This document shows, in pieces, positions 36,345 to 44,710 of a stretch of DNA of 51,691 bases. The notes under the pieces are model-generated. The model was not told where the DNA came from. It saw nothing but the letters and a program-made list of their open reading frames with translations, and ran no database searches. The DNA is taken from the NCBI GenBank assembly GCA_018268465.1, contig JAFDWN010000065.1:1-51691 (forward strand), written 5' to 3'. The DNA is from Actinomycetota bacterium (lineage in GTDB: Bacteria > Actinomycetota > Actinomycetes > Mycobacteriales > Mycobacteriaceae). Positions within the stretch are counted from its first letter, which is position 1, and every line of letters starts with the position of its first letter. The position numbers and the translations under genes were made by a program.

Positions 36345-37437
36345 TGCTGACCTCGAGGCGCCGGTAGAGGTAGTACGCCGCGCAGGCACCCTCTGACGAC
36401 ACCATGGTGGCGCCCAACGGGTTTCGCGGAGTGCACAGGGTGCCGAACGCCGCGCATTCGTGCGGCTTGATCAGGCCTTGCAGCACCTCCCCGGATCGGC
36501 ACACCGCCGACTCCTCGGTGTGGATGTCCGTCACGCTGAAACGGTGCTCCGCGTCGTAGTCGCGGTAATCGTGCGACAACCGCCAGCCGCTGCTCGGGAT
36601 CATCCCGATGCCGCGCCAGCTGCGGTCGGTCACCTCGAAGACGTCGAGCAGCATCGCCTTGGCGGCCGGGTTGCCGGTGTCCTGCACCGCCCGGGGATAG
36701 GCGTTCTCCAACTCGTGGCGACCCGATTCGAGTTGCAGCACCGTGCGGCGGATGCCCTCGAGGATGTCCAGCGGCTCGAAACCCGTCACGACGATGGGGA
36801 TCCCGTACTTGTCGCACAGCGGCGGGTACTCGTCGGTGCCCATCACCGTGCAGACGTGCCCGGCGGCCAGGAACGCCTGTACGCGGCATGCCGGGGATTC
36901 CATGATCGCCGAGATGGCCGGCGGCACGAGAACGTGGGAGACAAGCAGCGAGAAGTTCTCGATCCCCAGCCTTTTGGCCTGGTAGACGGTCATCGCGTTG
37001 GCCGGCGCGGTGGTCTCGAAACCGATGCCGAAGAAGACGACCTGCTTGTCGGGATTCTCCCTGGCCACCGTCAGCGCGTCCAGCGGCGAGTACACGACCC
37101 GCACGTCCCCGCCTTCGCTCTTGACCCGAAACAGATCCTTCTCGCTGCCCGGCACCCGCAGCATGTCCCCGAACGAACAGAAGATCACGCCGGGCCGCGA
37201 CGCGATCTCCAGCGCCTTGTCGATGATCTCCAGCGGAGTGACGCACACCGGGCAGCCGGGGCCGTGGATCATCTCGATCTGGTCGGGCAGCAACTGGTCG
37301 ATCCCGTGCCTGATGATCGAATGCGTCTGTCCGCCACAAACTTCCATGATCGCCCATCGACTGCTGGTGGACCTCTTGATCTCTTCGATGAGTTTGCCCG
37401 CCAACTCCGGATCGCTGAACTCGTCGAGGTACTTCAT
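36337..37437 (-). CDS. hypD: Hydrogenase maturation protein HypD
   Basis: 366 residues; iron-sulfur scaffold that, with HypC, carries the Fe(CN)2CO unit. Conserved V-C-G-G-Q-T-H (about 34-40), [11 protein letters not shown] (about 61-71), G-F-E-P-L-D-I-L (about 217-224) and the cluster cysteines, including [13 protein letters not shown] 37437 overlaps the hypC stop (ATGA). Confidence 0.96.
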   Translation of the reverse strand: MKYLDEFSDPELAGKLIEEIKRSTSSRWAIMEVCGGQTHSIIRHGIDQLLPDQIEMIHGPGCPVCVTPLEIIDKALEIASRPGVIFCSFGDMLRVPGSEKDLFRVKSEGGDVRVVYSPLDALTVARENPDKQVVFFGIGFETTAPANAMTVYQAKRLGIENFSLLVSHVLVPPAISAIMESPACRVQAFLAAGHVCTVMGTDEYPPLCDKYGIPIVVTGFEPLDILEGIRRTVLQLESGRHELENAYPRAVQDTGNPAAKAMLLDVFEVTDRSWRGIGMIPSSGWRLSHDYRDYDAEHRFSVTDIHTEESAVCRSGEVLQGLIKPHECAAFGTLCTPRNPLGATMVSSEGACAAYYLYRRLEVSNA

Positions 37438-37772
37438 CGTGTCACCCCAGAATCTCCATTGCGCTGCGAGAGGTCTTCGGCGCCGTCGGGATTCGTGGCG
37501 CCGGCCTGGCGTGCGGCTCGTGCGAACCCGTCGCCGAACTCCTCCTCGAGCACGCCGAGGTGCTCGAATTCCGCCAGGGTGCGCTTGGCCGACTCCTCGT
37601 CCAGGCGCTGGATCGCGAAACCGACATGGACCACCACGAATTGCCCGACCTCGGCGTCGGGCAGATACTGCAGACACACGTCCTTCTGCACGCCGCCGAA
37701 GTCCACCACCGACATCAGGGTGCCGTCACGGTCTTCGACCCGCAGGATTCTTCCCGGTACCGCCAAACACAT
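37434..37772 (-). CDS. hypC: Hydrogenase maturation chaperone HypC
   Basis: 112 residues, begins M-C-L-A-V-P-G with the essential Cys2 that holds the iron ligand complex; OB-fold core with [13 protein letters not shown]. The C-terminal extension (about 80-112) is longer than in the classical 75-90 residue family and is hydrophilic. Coupled to hypD by ATGA, fitting the known HypC-HypD complex. A second HypC lies upstream at 40208-40480. Confidence 0.95.
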   Translation of the reverse strand: MCLAVPGRILRVEDRDGTLMSVVDFGGVQKDVCLQYLPDAEVGQFVVVHVGFAIQRLDEESAKRTLAEFEHLGVLEEEFGDGFARAARQAGATNPDGAEDLSQRNGDSGVTR

Positions 37773-37796
37773 CGGCGACTCCTTTCTCGTGACGCG

Positions 37797-40211
37797 CTAA
37801 CCCGCATTTCCGATGAGCAGCTGACCCAGGGCGATGCCGCCGTCGTTGGGCGGCACACGCCGATGCGTGATGACCTGGAAGCCATTGTGGCGCAGCATCT
37901 TCACCGTCATACCGAGCAGCAGCGCGTTCTGGAACACCCCGCCCGACAGCGCCACGGTGTGCGTGGCGGGCGGGTCGGTGCCCGCGAGTGTGACGATCAG
38001 ATCCGCCACCGCGCGGTGGAATCGGGCGCCGATCACCCCGGTGGGCAGCCCGCGGCGCACGTCGGCGACCACCGCGGCCAGCACGGGCGCCGGGTCGACC
38101 ACGGCGGGTGTGACGTCGTCGCTGATGCCGAACGCATAGGGCTCCGCGGCGCAGCCGGACGGGCGCGAGCGCCCCTCCAGCTCGATGGCCGCCTGCGCCT
38201 CGTACGCCACCTCCTGCCGGACACCGGCCAGGGCCGACACCGCGTCGAACAGCCGTCCCATACTCGAGGTCGGAACGCAGCCCAGTCCGGTCTCGAGCTG
38301 ATGCCGCAGCACCCGGCGCTCGTCGGGTGGGCAGGCGCGGACAGGCGGCAGATCCTCATCCCAGGGCAGGCCGGCCGCCCAAAGATGGGCCAGTGCCATC
38401 CGGTACGGGCGCAGCACGCTGACGTCCCCGCCGGCCAGCGGCACATACCGCAGGCAGGCCAGCCTCCGGTACTGCTTGTAGTCGGCCAGCAGCACCTCAC
38501 CACCCCACACGGCGCCGTCTGGACCGTAACCCGTTCCGTCGAAGGCGAATCCGAGCACCGGGCAGGACCCGTCGAGTCCGTGTTCGGCCATCACCGCGGC
38601 GATATGGGCGTGATGGTGCTGCACGGTGTGCACGGGCCGGGTCCCGGCGTTGCGGTGCGCCCACGCTGTGGACCGGTAGAGCGGATGAGCATCGGCCACC
38701 AGCGCGACGGGAGCCACGCCGGTCAGCGACCGCAGATGCGACTCGGCGGCGTCGAACGCCGACAGCGTCGCGAGGTCGTCCATATCGCCGATGTGCTGGC
38801 TCAGCCACGCGTACCTGCCCTCGGCGAGGGCCATGGTGTTCTTCAAGTCCGCACCGACCGCCAGGGTCGGCGGCACCGCCACCGGAAGGGCGATCGGCAG
38901 CGGGGCATAGCCGCGTGATCGGCGGATCGGCAGTTCGCTGACCTCGTCGCCGTCGCTCAGCACCCTGACCACCGAGTCGTCACACGGCACCAGGATCGCC
39001 CGGTCGTGCACCAGCCAGCCGTCGGCCAGCCCCGACAGACGCTCCAGCGCGTCGTCATCGTCGAAGCAGATCGGCTCACCGCCCCTGTTGCCCGACGTCA
39101 TCACCAATACCGTGGGGCCGGGACGGTCGCCGGGCAGCCCGAACAGCAGGGAGTGCAACGGTGTATAGGCGAGCATCACGCCGAGATCGGGGTTGTGCGG
39201 CGCGACGTTGCCGGCGACGGGCGCGCCGCGAGCGCGGGGCAATAGGACGATCGGCCGCTGCGGCCCGGACAGCACACGCGCCGCCGGTTCGTCGAGGGTC
39301 GCGACGGTACCCGCGACGCGTAGATCGGCGACCATCACCGCAAACGGTTTGTCCCCCCGGCGTTTCCGCAGCCGAAGCGTGTCGACCGCAACGTCATTGC
39401 CCGCGTCGCAGGCCAGGTGGTAGCCACCGATACCCTTGACGGCCAGAACCGCGCCGTCGCGCAGCAACTCTCGCGCGCGGGTCAGTGCCCGCTCACCGTC
39501 GGCGGCGCCGTTCGCGTCGTGGAATCGCAGGCCGGGGCCGCACGCGGGACAGCAGACCGGCTGGGCGTGGAAACGGCGGTCGGCAGGGTCGGCGTACTCG
39601 CGAGCGCAATCGGCGCACATCGGGAAGCCGGCCATCGTCGTCGCCGATCGGTCGTAGGGCAGCGACGCGATGATGGTGAACCGCGGCCCGCAGTTGGTGC
39701 AGTTGATGAACGCGTGCCGATAGCGCCGGTTCGAGGTGTCGCGTTGTTCGGCCGCGCATTCGGCGCACATGGCGACATCGGGGGAGGCCAGGGTGCGCCC
39801 ACCCGCGGAGCGTGTCGAATCCGCGATCGTGAACCCGGTTCCGCCGCACACCGGAATGGGCGCAGTCCGGATCGATTCGATGACGGCCAGCGGCGGCGGG
39901 TCGCGCAGCCGGATCAGGAACCGGTCGATATCCTCGGCCGCTCCCTCCACCTCGACGACGGCGCCGGAAGTGTCGTTGCGAACCGAACCGGCCAAGCTGC
40001 ACGCGGCGGCGGTGGTGTAGACGAACGGGCGGAACCCCACGCCCTGCACGACGCCGCGCACACTGATGCGAAGCCGGCGGCGATCCGCTGGCGCTTCTCG
40101 CGTGTTTGATGCGCGATCTGCTGGCGCTTCTCGCGTGTTTGATGCGCGATCCGCTGGCGCTTCTCGCGTGTTTGATGCGCGATCCGCTGGCGCTTCTCGC
40201 TGGCCGGTCAT
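37797..40211 (-). CDS. hypF: Carbamoyltransferase HypF with repeat-bearing N-terminus
   Basis: 804 residues; makes the carbamoyl-adenylate and transfers it to HypE. After an unusual N-terminal stretch of three and a half tandem units R-E-A-P-A-D-R-A-S-N-T (residues 5-44) come the acylphosphatase domain (R-G-V-V-Q-G-V-G-F-R-P-F, about 52-63), two zinc fingers (C-A-E-C...C-x2-C and C-A-D-C...C-C-P-A-C), the YrdC-like domain and the Kae1-like domain with H-H-H-A-H-I-A-A-V (about 528-536). ATG 40211 overlaps the hypC stop (ATGA), so the repeats are translated from the start. Repeat identity at DNA level implies recent expansion. Confidence 0.95.
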   Translation of the reverse strand: MTGQREAPADRASNTREAPADRASNTREAPADRASNTREAPADRRRLRISVRGVVQGVGFRPFVYTTAAACSLAGSVRNDTSGAVVEVEGAAEDIDRFLIRLRDPPPLAVIESIRTAPIPVCGGTGFTIADSTRSAGGRTLASPDVAMCAECAAEQRDTSNRRYRHAFINCTNCGPRFTIIASLPYDRSATTMAGFPMCADCAREYADPADRRFHAQPVCCPACGPGLRFHDANGAADGERALTRARELLRDGAVLAVKGIGGYHLACDAGNDVAVDTLRLRKRRGDKPFAVMVADLRVAGTVATLDEPAARVLSGPQRPIVLLPRARGAPVAGNVAPHNPDLGVMLAYTPLHSLLFGLPGDRPGPTVLVMTSGNRGGEPICFDDDDALERLSGLADGWLVHDRAILVPCDDSVVRVLSDGDEVSELPIRRSRGYAPLPIALPVAVPPTLAVGADLKNTMALAEGRYAWLSQHIGDMDDLATLSAFDAAESHLRSLTGVAPVALVADAHPLYRSTAWAHRNAGTRPVHTVQHHHAHIAAVMAEHGLDGSCPVLGFAFDGTGYGPDGAVWGGEVLLADYKQYRRLACLRYVPLAGGDVSVLRPYRMALAHLWAAGLPWDEDLPPVRACPPDERRVLRHQLETGLGCVPTSSMGRLFDAVSALAGVRQEVAYEAQAAIELEGRSRPSGCAAEPYAFGISDDVTPAVVDPAPVLAAVVADVRRGLPTGVIGARFHRAVADLIVTLAGTDPPATHTVALSGGVFQNALLLGMTVKMLRHNGFQVITHRRVPPNDGGIALGQLLIGNAG
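40081..40200. repeat. 33-bp tandem repeat inside hypF
   Basis: Three full 33-bp copies (40081-40113, 40114-40146, 40147-40179) and a partial fourth (40180-40200). Copies differ only at 40119 (T for C), a synonymous change. Unit length is a multiple of three, so copy-number change keeps the hypF frame. Confidence 0.97.
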
Positions 40212-40480
40212 GGCGACCCCTCGGCGCCATCGACCGGCCCGTCCTCGCTGCCGGAACCCAACAGCCGCAGACCGGCCAGGGCTGCGTCCGCCCCTGCCCT
40301 GTCGGTCTTCTCGACAGCGAACCCCATGTGGATGATCACCCAGTCACCCGGGGCCACCGTCTCGTCCGGCAGCATGCCGATGTTGACCTTGCGATGCCGT
40401 CCCGCGACGTCGACAAGGGCCAGTTGCCCCTCATAGCCGTCGAGCATGCCCACCACCCGGCCGGGAATCCCCAGACACAC
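40208..40480 (-). CDS. hypC: Second HypC/HupF-like chaperone
   Basis: 90 residues starting M(GTG)-C-L-G-I-P-G-R-V-V with the catalytic-type Cys2, then G-R-H-R-K-V-N-I-G-M-L and P-G-D-W-V-I-I-H-M-G-F-A-V. Adjacent to the protease gene (4 nt) and to hypF (ATGA). It may serve as a dedicated chaperone of the large subunit while the other partners HypD, or the two may be redundant (inference). Confidence 0.92.
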   Translation of the reverse strand: MCLGIPGRVVGMLDGYEGQLALVDVAGRHRKVNIGMLPDETVAPGDWVIIHMGFAVEKTDRAGADAALAGLRLLGSGSEDGPVDGAEGSP

Positions 40481-40483
40481 GGT

Positions 40484-41032
40484 TCAGCCCTCCCGCACCG
40501 GAGTCAACAGCCCCGACAGGACGTCGTCGAGTGCGCGCACCGCCCGGGGGACTGCCGCAGCCACCCCCTCCGACAGGCCCATCCGCTCGTCCACGTCGTA
40601 CACCTCGCACCCGATCACGACCGTGCGCGGCGGGGAACCGCCCAGCGCCGCAAGTCCGGCGAACACCGCGGCGGGGTCCATCGCATGTGCATCCAGACCG
40701 ACAGTGGCCGAAGCGTTCTCGGTGTCGGCTTCGAAGACGTGCACGGTGCCCGGTGCTCCGCGATCCGGAAGTGCGTCGACGAGCACGAGTGCGTCGTACC
40801 CGTCGAGCAGGTCATACGCAAGATGCATGCCGCCGATGCCATAGTCGGTCATGCGAATCCGCGGATCGTCGCGACGTGCGGCGTGCCGCAGCACCTCGGG
40901 GCCGAACCCGTCGTCACCGAGGAAGATATTGCCGATACCTGCTACCAGGATGCGCGTGATGCCCTCACAGCGGTCTGCCCGCGGTCGCTTCCCCGCGCTA
41001 CATCCGACGCATTCGCATGTAGCGCTTGGCAT
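40484..41032 (-). CDS. Hydrogenase maturation protease
   Basis: Nickel-dependent endopeptidase of the HyaD/HybD type that trims the large-subunit C-terminus. Core: I-L-V-A-G-I-G-N-I-F-L-G-D-D-G-F-G-P-E-V in parts, with the nickel-binding Asp/Glu of D-D-G-F-G, and the second acid in V-D-A-L-P. Homologues usually start one or two residues before T-R-I-L-V-A-G-I-G-N, but no ATG, GTG or TTG is in frame there. The nearest are ATG 41032 and GTG 41050, both inside the 39-residue peptide gene, giving an extra 29-35 residue N-terminus. The start is therefore uncertain; a rare ATC start is possible. Confidence 0.85.
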   Translation of the reverse strand: MPSATCECVGCSAGKRPRADRCEGITRILVAGIGNIFLGDDGFGPEVLRHAARRDDPRIRMTDYGIGGMHLAYDLLDGYDALVLVDALPDRGAPGTVHVFEADTENASATVGLDAHAMDPAAVFAGLAALGGSPPRTVVIGCEVYDVDERMGLSEGVAAAVPRAVRALDDVLSGLLTPVREG

Positions 41033-41117
41033 CCGGGATCGACCGGACACTCACCAGCGCCCCGGCGACGATCACCGCGGCGACCACACCGACGGCCACC
41101 CAACCTACTGCTTCCAT
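40998..41117 (-). CDS. 39-residue single-span membrane peptide
   Basis: M-E-A-V-G-W followed by a strongly hydrophobic stretch of about 17 residues (V-A-V-G-V-V-A-A-V-I-V-A-G-A-L-V) and a basic tail R-S-I-P-D-A-K-R-Y-M-R-M-R-R-M, giving N-out/C-in topology by the positive-inside rule. It overlaps the end of the preceding gene by 13 nt and is followed by the protease. Similar tiny proteins (DUF6893-like, as I recall) recur in actinobacterial group 1h hydrogenase loci. A membrane tether for the hydrogenase complex is an inference. Confidence 0.75.
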   Translation of the reverse strand: MEAVGWVAVGVVAAVIVAGALVSVRSIPDAKRYMRMRRM

Positions 41118-42445
41118 TTCGTACTCCTCTCGATGAGTGGTTCGACTTCGTCCGGCGCGAAATACAGGTACCGGCCGTACCATTCGTGCATATCGGCGCC
41201 GGGGTCGTCTTCCAGCACGACGCCGACATGCTGGTCGCCGTCGACGTCCTCGTGCACCGACGTGACCCGCGCCACACGATCGGCGAAGAACAGATCCTGC
41301 GCGTCGGCGCGGCGCGACGGCCGCAGCCTGACCCGGCTGCCGCGTGCCACCCGCACACCGTCGACCAGCACTGCATCGATGTCCGGGCGAACCGCGTTGT
41401 CGGCCAACGGATCCCACCAGTCGACGCCGAGCGGCACGTCCGGTATGAGGCCGAGGTCGCGGTCGTCGGCGTGCGGATCGCGCAGCACACCGTGCAGATC
41501 GAGCATCGCCTCGGGTGCCATCGAGTCACATCGGTCGATGATTTGGGCGGCACGGGGATCGGTGGCCCTGGCTTCGGCTTTCTCCTGCTCGGTCATGGTC
41601 ATGACCCGCAAGGTGAGGATCTCGTCGATCTCGGTGGAGTCGTACAACGCGCCCGCGCTCTGCGTGGCCACCTCCGGATGGTCGTAGAGGATGATCGGCG
41701 ACACCAGCGCGAGCGTGTGGTCTCCCGGTGGTCCGGCGAGCACGGGGAAGCAGCGGTGCTGCCGGCAGTCCGCCACCGCGGCGGACGCCGATGCGGGCGG
41801 TTCGAGAAGCGAGACGAACTCCCCGTCGGTCACCTCGAGGACGAGGTGGGTGCCGATCAGCGACGTCGCAATCGCATCGTCCTTGTCGACGGCCGGCCGG
41901 CAGGCATTGCGCACTTCCAGCGAGATGCGCGCGAGATCGGCGGCGCCGTCAACGGATACGGTGAGCTGCCCGCGCAGTTCACGGCGCCGCCGCAGCAGCC
42001 TGCCACCATCGACCGCTTCGGTGTCGGCGCCGCCGGGAACGTCGATGTCGAACGTACGGGACAGACCGGGCAGCGCGAACGGCCCGTATTCGACCTCCCG
42101 CTCTACCGCCTCGTCCCAACTCAGCCACGATCCCGTCGGGCCCGCCAGCTCGCTGACGGCTTCGAAGGTGCCCGCACCGGCGTCGCGTTGCGCGTCACGG
42201 CGCTGCAACTGCAGGAAACGCACCACCACGGTCAGCGACGGTGTGCCGTGCGACCGCACGATCACCTGCGCCGAGAGCGTGTCGTCCTCGCCGATGCCCG
42301 CGGCCTCGGCGCCGGGCGGCCCGAGCACGCCGAACTGCCAGCGGGATTGGTTCTTCCCCGAGGTCGCGCGATAGGGGTAGAGCAGATAGCCCTCGTAGAG
42401 CACCGCGTCGGCGACGGCCCTGGCGCGGTGCCAGCCGGCGGTCAT
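41105..42445 (-). CDS. Uncharacterised hydrogenase-cluster protein, 446 residues
   Basis: No named domain recognised. The N-terminal half begins A-V-L-Y-E-G-Y-L-L-Y-P-Y-R and has F-G-V-L-G-P-P. A second block reads L-G-V-D-W-W-D-P-L-A-D-N-A-V-R-P with V-L-V-D-G-V-R-V-A-R-G-S-R-V-R-L-R-P, which looks like a small beta-barrel. The C-terminus is Y-L-Y-F-A-P-D-E-V. No cysteine clusters, no signal or membrane segment. ATG 42445 overlaps the previous stop (ATGA). Recurs beside group 1h hydrogenases in actinobacteria, so probably an assembly or complex-specific factor. Confidence 0.8.
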   Translation of the reverse strand: MTAGWHRARAVADAVLYEGYLLYPYRATSGKNQSRWQFGVLGPPGAEAAGIGEDDTLSAQVIVRSHGTPSLTVVVRFLQLQRRDAQRDAGAGTFEAVSELAGPTGSWLSWDEAVEREVEYGPFALPGLSRTFDIDVPGGADTEAVDGGRLLRRRRELRGQLTVSVDGAADLARISLEVRNACRPAVDKDDAIATSLIGTHLVLEVTDGEFVSLLEPPASASAAVADCRQHRCFPVLAGPPGDHTLALVSPIILYDHPEVATQSAGALYDSTEIDEILTLRVMTMTEQEKAEARATDPRAAQIIDRCDSMAPEAMLDLHGVLRDPHADDRDLGLIPDVPLGVDWWDPLADNAVRPDIDAVLVDGVRVARGSRVRLRPSRRADAQDLFFADRVARVTSVHEDVDGDQHVGVVLEDDPGADMHEWYGRYLYFAPDEVEPLIERSTKWKQ

Positions 42446-43128
42446 GGCGCCAGCCCTCCGTGTGCGGGCACCCGCCCCGGGTCCGCATCCGCGTGCCGCG
42501 CCAGCAGCGCGCCCACCGCGTCGTCGAAAGACAGCATCCCGTTGGCCGACCGATAGGCGGCCAGCGCGGCCACCGTCTCGTGGCTGAGCCGCACCCAGCC
42601 GGTGCCGGGGTAGTGCTGCCGGATGATGTCGCGCCACACCTGCACCGGCAGGTCGTATCGGTCCTCACGGTCCCAGGGCACCTGCTGGACCGAGAACGCC
42701 TTACTGCCCTGGGCGAAAACTGTTCCACTGAACAGGAATTGGAGCGGAATCGCACCGTCGCGCAGGGAGTGCAGATACTTGGCCGAGGCCACCTCGAAGT
42801 CGTAGGTGCATTCGACGGGCATATCCACCTGGGTGGCGCCGGTGAACCCGGGGACCATCACTGCGGCGTGGCGCCATAGGAAGGTGCGCTGCGTGGTGCC
42901 CCAGCGTTCTCGCGGCCCGAACAGGTCGGTCAGCCCGTCGGCCTCGGCGTCGGAATACCCGCGGCGGCCCGGATCGATGCGGATCTGGCACCGCAGTGCG
43001 ATCGCGTGGATGGGATGGTCGCCCATCGCCGCGATCCCCACCCGGGCCATCAGAATCGGCGTGACGGCGAACGGTTCCGGCGCCATGTCGACGACGGCGA
43101 ACGTCACCTCGGTCGTCGGGCCGGCCAT
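42442..43128 (-). CDS. Uncharacterised hydrogenase-cluster protein (DUF6084-like)
   Basis: 228 residues, predicted beta-rich and soluble. Conserved-looking blocks: P-I-H-A-I-A-L-R-C-Q-I-R-I-D-P, L-F-G-P-R-E-R-W-G-T-T-Q-R-T-F-L-W, C-T-Y-D-F-E-V-A-S-A-K-Y-L. ATG 43128 shares one base with the preceding TAA. The DUF6084 label is from memory of how such genes are annotated beside group 1h hydrogenases and is not verified. Confidence 0.78.
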   Translation of the reverse strand: MAGPTTEVTFAVVDMAPEPFAVTPILMARVGIAAMGDHPIHAIALRCQIRIDPGRRGYSDAEADGLTDLFGPRERWGTTQRTFLWRHAAVMVPGFTGATQVDMPVECTYDFEVASAKYLHSLRDGAIPLQFLFSGTVFAQGSKAFSVQQVPWDREDRYDLPVQVWRDIIRQHYPGTGWVRLSHETVAALAAYRSANGMLSFDDAVGALLARHADADPGRVPAHGGLAP

Positions 43129-43796
43129 TACGCAACCACCCTGCTGCGTGCGTCCACGGTGCCGAAGAACTCGGCCATGAACCGGTGCGCCTCCTGGCCA
43201 CCGTCGAATCCGCGCCAGAGCATCCGCAACCGGCCCACGAACTCGTAGCAGGCGTCGATCGGCAGCAGGTGACATACCGGGTCGCCGTCGCCGTCCTGGC
43301 CGCTGTCGGGCACCCGCACCAGCAGGGCCTCGGTATCCTCGGCAAGCAGGTCGACCCGGGGTTCGGCCGTACGGATGTCGTCCCACGCGGCCAGGTCGAG
43401 ATCCGATTCGGTGGCACCCGCCGGGCCGGGATAGAACGCGACGACACGGCCCAGGGTCGAGTTGCGGAAGAAGAACGCCAGCCCGACCGGGATCTGTAGC
43501 GCATCCCATCGGCGGCGGTCCAGAGCGAAGCCGGGGAACACCAGATAGCGGTCGGGCACGGCGCGGTAGCGCAGTGCCGCGTGCACATCGGTGAACAACA
43601 GATAGCACCCGCGGCACACGCACATGATCTGGCGCGCATCGATGTTCACCACGTGCTGGTGTTCGTCGGCGATGGGCTCGGCGCACATCTCGCAGCGCTC
43701 CTCCACAGGCTGGGGCGCACCGCGGTCGGCGCGAATGCGGGTGAGCACCGCCGAGATGTCGGCGCTCGTCGTGCTGCTCCCGGCGTCCGCGGTCAT
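43128..43796 (-). CDS. Cys-rich hydrogenase-cluster protein (DUF5947-like)
   Basis: 222 residues with a metal-site pattern near the N-terminus: C35-x-x-C38 (R-C-E-M-C-A-E) and C59-V-C61-R-G-C64, separated by a strand containing H-V-V-N-I-D-A-R. This could bind zinc or an iron-sulfur cluster. The rest is alpha/beta with W-D-D-I-R and C-Y-E-F-V-G-R-L-R-M-L-W-R-G-F. ATG 43796 overlaps the hhyE stop (TGATG). Role unknown; position between hhyE and other accessory genes suggests assembly or electron transfer. Confidence 0.8.
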   Translation of the reverse strand: MTADAGSSTTSADISAVLTRIRADRGAPQPVEERCEMCAEPIADEHQHVVNIDARQIMCVCRGCYLLFTDVHAALRYRAVPDRYLVFPGFALDRRRWDALQIPVGLAFFFRNSTLGRVVAFYPGPAGATESDLDLAAWDDIRTAEPRVDLLAEDTEALLVRVPDSGQDGDGDPVCHLLPIDACYEFVGRLRMLWRGFDGGQEAHRFMAEFFGTVDARSRVVA

Positions 43797-44707
43797 CACG
43801 CCACCTGTTCGGGCACTGCGACCGACAGCACGCCGCGTCGCGTGAGGACAGGAATCGGCTCCAGGTGCTCGACCCCCCCGCCGACGGCGGCGCCGGCGTG
43901 CGTGGCGTCGAACGCGGTATGACAACGCGGGCAGCGCACCACCGTCCCGTCCAGCCGGGTGCCCGCCAGGGAGCCGGTGCAGTGCGGACACCGGTCGACG
44001 TAGGCGTACAGCGCATCGCCCACCCGGCAGACCAGCGCCGTCGTGCCGCCGACCGAGAAGCCGCCGACCTCGCCGGGCGCCAGTTCCGACAGTTCGGGCG
44101 CCGGCTGCCAGTTCGCCTGCCGGCCGGTGGTGTGCACGTGGTGCAGCAGCGAATCCGGCGGAATCACCCCGTGCGCGGAGCCTTCCTGCGCGGCGACCAC
44201 TTCGATGGACCCGATCTCCGGTGCCGCTGCCCGCACTGCGTCCTGCACCGCGAGTTCGAGCGTGACCGACGACGACGGACAGCTCTTGCAGCTGCCCGCG
44301 AACGCCAGTCGGACGACGTGGTCGCCGTCGGGTCCGCGCTCGACACCGAGCAGCGTCACGTCGCCGCCGTGCGATCCGAGGTAGGGCCGCACGCTGTCCA
44401 GCGCCTCGGCAACACGCCTCCGCACATCGTGGGGGTGCAGCCCGTGCACGAGGAGCAGACTCGCCACGAGGTCGTCGCCGGCGAACCGGTCGGCCAGCCG
44501 CGGGTCGGCGGCGACGGCTACGGCGAGCATCCGTTCCAGAGCCGCCCCGTAGAGGTCGGACACCTCACGCACGAGCTGTTCGGCGCGTTCACGCGCCACC
44601 GAACCGCCCGACGCGCTGGCGTCGAGGAGGTTCTGGATCCGGTCGCCCGCCGACCGCCACCGGATATCGTCGCCCGTGCCGTCCGAGCGTGAGCCAGCGG
44701 GCGGCAT
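43796..44707 (-). CDS. hhyE: NifU-Rieske fusion Fe-S protein, HhyE
   Basis: 303 residues. After a helical start, residues about 95-175 are a NifU C-terminal-type domain with C140-K-S-C143; residues about 205-300 are Rieske-like. The 2Fe-2S ligands would come from C240-P-H242-C243 and C259-P-R-C262-H263. Canonical Rieske is C-x-H...C-x-x-H, so here the second His is displaced by one and a Cys sits in its place. In M. smegmatis an Fe-S protein encoded beside Hhy (MSMEG_2718, HhyE, from memory) is needed for electron transfer to the respiratory chain; this is its positional equivalent. Starts 3 nt after the hhyL stop. Confidence 0.88.
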   Translation of the reverse strand: MPPAGSRSDGTGDDIRWRSAGDRIQNLLDASASGGSVARERAEQLVREVSDLYGAALERMLAVAVAADPRLADRFAGDDLVASLLLVHGLHPHDVRRRVAEALDSVRPYLGSHGGDVTLLGVERGPDGDHVVRLAFAGSCKSCPSSSVTLELAVQDAVRAAAPEIGSIEVVAAQEGSAHGVIPPDSLLHHVHTTGRQANWQPAPELSELAPGEVGGFSVGGTTALVCRVGDALYAYVDRCPHCTGSLAGTRLDGTVVRCPRCHTAFDATHAGAAVGGGVEHLEPIPVLTRRGVLSVAVPEQVA

Positions 44708-44710
44708 ACC

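Noticed and set aside
40081-40200. CRISPR array
   Set aside because: Repeats are contiguous without spacers and are translated within hypF.
40106-42556. Long plus-strand open frame of about 816 codons
   Set aside because: It is antisense to the hypC-protease-accessory gene block, has no recognisable family, and arises from high-GC codon bias; it begins in the 33-bp repeat.
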